Part shown: positions 62,117-64,000 of the stretch, piece after piece
How the letters are laid out: every line of letters begins with the position of its first letter
Position numbering within the stretch: the stretch's first letter is position 1
Assembly (NCBI RefSeq): GCF_900545795.1
Contig: NZ_URAR01000006.1
Coordinates: forward strand, 1-64,000
Source: an uncultured Veillonella sp.
GTDB taxonomy: Bacteria > Bacillota > Negativicutes > Veillonellales > Veillonellaceae
Direction of reading: 5' to 3'
DNA: 64,000 bases
Position numbers and translations under genes: made by a program
Notes under the pieces: model-generated
Seen by the model: the letters and a program-made list of their open reading frames with translations, nothing else
What the model was told of the DNA's origin: nothing
The model's database searches: none

Positions 62117-63615
62117 ATTAGTTCCTCCTCTATGGAACAAGCCCAATACTTTGTTGACGCTTCGTCCCACACAACTATGGGCTTAGCTTTCATGCGATCT
62201 AAGCTATCTATTACTGCGAAATCAGCGCAACAAAACCACATACTAGGTCGTTGCTCTCTTGGAATTTTACGATCGATTAACCAATCCTTTAATTTCTTAT
62301 GGCCCCAAATACGCCCTGAAGCATCACGTAATGCTACGCGATCGCCAGGCTGCCGCAACCTTACTATAGGTCCCTGTTCGGCCATTGACTGGGGAATTAA
62401 AATGCTTTCATTCCCTACAAGAGGCAATGCCTCCTGTTCTGGACCTTGCCAATGTACCAAACGTTTAGAGCCAATCTTATAAGCCATTCTATTTTGCTTT
62501 ATCGTAAAACGTCCAATCTGTATTATACCATATTGTGCCGTAACCTTCACCTGTCCAAGGTTAATTTGTTTCGGTGATGTGCCTGCTGTAATTTGGCGCA
62601 ATTGCTTCACCTGCGCCATACTAAAAGTCCCTCGTGGCTGAATGCATTCCATAATATAGCGCCAAATCCTATAATATAAAGCATCTGGCAAATCATGAAA
62701 CTCAGCTCGTCGCAAAATCCAAACCTCAGACTCTTTACATTCTGTATGACTCCCTTGCGGTACAGCTAGCACGGCCCTTTTAGATATTTGTTTATGTATA
62801 GCTTTACTTTTCTCGCCTTTATTAGGCTTAATGGGCATATACTCAACAGGCCCTTCAATCAATATACTTTGCATGGCTTCCATGGCCTGGTCTGTTAAAT
62901 ATGTTTCATCAGCTTGCATGGCCTCACCTAAACGACCTAATGTTTCTGTCAAATTAGGATTATATTGCCTCAAATAAGGGATGCCTTCTAAGCGCAATTT
63001 ATTGCGCCTATACAGGGGCTCATCATTTGTCTTATCTAAGGCAAACTGTAAACCTAGCTCATTGACAAAATCTAATATGTCCTGCTTAGTCACACCTAAA
63101 AAAGGGCGCCACTTATAATCCATTACAGGATACATACCAGTTAACCCTTTAGAACCACTGCCGCGCAATAGATGTGACAAAATAGTTTCTGCTTGGTCAT
63201 CTAAATGATGTGCTGTAGCTAAATATTCATAGCCTTCTGTAGCCATTATCTGGTGAAAGAATTCATAACGAAGCTCACGACTGATCGTTTCTACTGATTT
63301 CTTAGCCTTATCCGCTTCTTGCTGTGCATCTATAACTTTCACATATACTGGCAACTGTAATTGTGCTCCATAGCATTTTACCAGCTCTACCTCAGCCTTA
63401 CTTTCAGCTCTAAGGGAATGATCTACGATGGCAATGCCTAAGCGGAGATTCGTATGAGGCTCTTTATTTTTAAATTGAGCTAGCCAAAAAAGCAAACCTA
63501 CTGAATCAGGGCCTCCAGAACAAGCGATTAGAACACTACTATTAGACGGCACGGTTTTATGAGTGCGCTCATACTGCACTATTTTTTTGTGAAATACTGC
63601 GCCTGTTTCCTCCAC
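62113..63615 (-). CDS. tilS: tRNA(Ile)-lysidine synthase TilS
   Basis: This 500-residue enzyme modifies the CAU anticodon of tRNA-Ile. The ATP pyrophosphatase loop is SGGPDS (33-38), followed by ATAHHLDDQAETILSHLLRGSG, a middle substrate-binding domain and the C-terminal domain (GDRVALRDASGRIWGHKKLK). The start is a GTG with AAGGAGG 7 bases before it. It follows the Ppx/GppA gene by 12 bases. Confidence 0.95.
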   Translation of the reverse strand: MEETGAVFHKKIVQYERTHKTVPSNSSVLIACSGGPDSVGLLFWLAQFKNKEPHTNLRLGIAIVDHSLRAESKAEVELVKCYGAQLQLPVYVKVIDAQQEADKAKKSVETISRELRYEFFHQIMATEGYEYLATAHHLDDQAETILSHLLRGSGSKGLTGMYPVMDYKWRPFLGVTKQDILDFVNELGLQFALDKTNDEPLYRRNKLRLEGIPYLRQYNPNLTETLGRLGEAMQADETYLTDQAMEAMQSILIEGPVEYMPIKPNKGEKSKAIHKQISKRAVLAVPQGSHTECKESEVWILRRAEFHDLPDALYYRIWRYIMECIQPRGTFSMAQVKQLRQITAGTSPKQINLGQVKVTAQYGIIQIGRFTIKQNRMAYKIGSKRLVHWQGPEQEALPLVGNESILIPQSMAEQGPIVRLRQPGDRVALRDASGRIWGHKKLKDWLIDRKIPREQRPSMWFCCADFAVIDSLDRMKAKPIVVWDEASTKYWACSIEEELI

Positions 63616-63627
63616 AGTAAGACCTCC

Positions 63628-64000
63628 TTATCGGTCTTTAGCAATAAGACTATCCTCAATACCTTCCATACCATCCCGTTCGCTTACGAGAACATAAGGG
63701 ATTTCATAGGTATCCATAAAAGATGTTAAAATCTCGGCACCAGCTACGATAATATCAGCTCGATTAGGATCTAATCCAGGCACGTTTGAGCGTTCTTCCA
63801 CAGTCATAGCACGCAAATCCATAATCATGAGCTCTACAGCTTCACGAGTAAGTTTATGATCTTGTACTTTTTCAGGATTATACGACGCCAGTTTTAAATC
63901 CATAGCCCCTAATGTTGTAGCCGTGCCTCCAATAGCTACAAAATCGCCAAAATTCCCCTTTATTGGCAAAGGATCAAACCATGGTTGTGTTTCTCTCCAT
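63628..64000 (-). CDS. Ppx/GppA phosphatase family protein, 3' part
   Basis: The gene runs off the right edge; 123 C-terminal residues are visible. They fit the exopolyphosphatase/guanosine pentaphosphatase family: FVAIGGTATTLGAMDLKL, the LT...V helices and GLDPNRADIIVAGAEIL. The frame is open to the last base of the window, so the TTG at 63969 is not a start. Ppx and GppA cannot be separated from this part. Confidence 0.85.
   Translation of the reverse strand, partial: WRETQPWFDPLPIKGNFGDFVAIGGTATTLGAMDLKLASYNPEKVQDHKLTREAVELMIMDLRAMTVEERSNVPGLDPNRADIIVAGAEILTSFMDTYEIPYVLVSERDGMEGIEDSLIAKDR

Overview
The window comes from a diderm member of the Firmicutes (class Negativicutes), most likely Veillonella. 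Three things point there: SLH-domain porins of the OmpM type that anchor the outer membrane to the cell wall, a complete lipopolysaccharide (LPS) pathway using LpxI, and low-GC DNA with strong AGGAGG ribosome binding sites. The genus call rests on family content and gene order as remembered; no database search was done. Fifty-five of the 56 genes read on the minus strand, so transcription runs from high to low coordinates. The one plus-strand gene is a nitroreductase at 2619.

Layout in transcription order. 64000-51027 is housekeeping: ppx/gppA (cut by the edge)-tilS-hpt-ftsH, birA-coaX-dusB, greA-lysS and serS-fsa-glpX, each unit ending in a clear hairpin terminator. 50906-48336 is murA-mreB. 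48076-44098 carries three exported proteins: an AMIN/phosphodiester-glycosidase protein, a tiny lipoyl-fold protein and a SpoIVB-like S55 protein. 44065-34361 is mlaE-mlaF-mlaD-tolC-tamB plus a sigma-70 family factor. 34275-25786 holds a one-helix membrane protein, bamA, an unrecognised barrel-like protein, three ompH/skp paralogues, lpxD and an lpxL-type acyltransferase. 25580-23152 is lpxC-fabZ-lpxA and a double terminator. 23081-7447 is lpxI-lpxB-msbA-waaA-lpxK-kdsB-kdsA-kdsD-kdsC-lpxL-lptC-lptA-lptB-lptF/G followed by a DUF3084 gene. 7419-5023 has an RNase H-fold protein, a YitT-family membrane protein and signal peptidase I. 4833-1 holds two complete and one partial OmpM-type porin gene.

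Together these genes build an outer membrane: lipid A and Kdo synthesis, MsbA flipping, Lpt transport, BamA/OmpH porin assembly, TamB and Mla lipid traffic, TolC export, and OmpM as barrel and tether. LptD, LptE and a second LptF/G permease are not in the window. The least explained parts are a conserved hairpin in the 5' leaders of all three porin genes, the barrel-like protein beside bamA, the sigma factor beside tamB, the three exported proteins between mreB and mlaE, and several intergenic tandem arrays, three of which share a 22-bp period. No CRISPR array, insertion sequence, prophage, tRNA or rRNA gene was seen.
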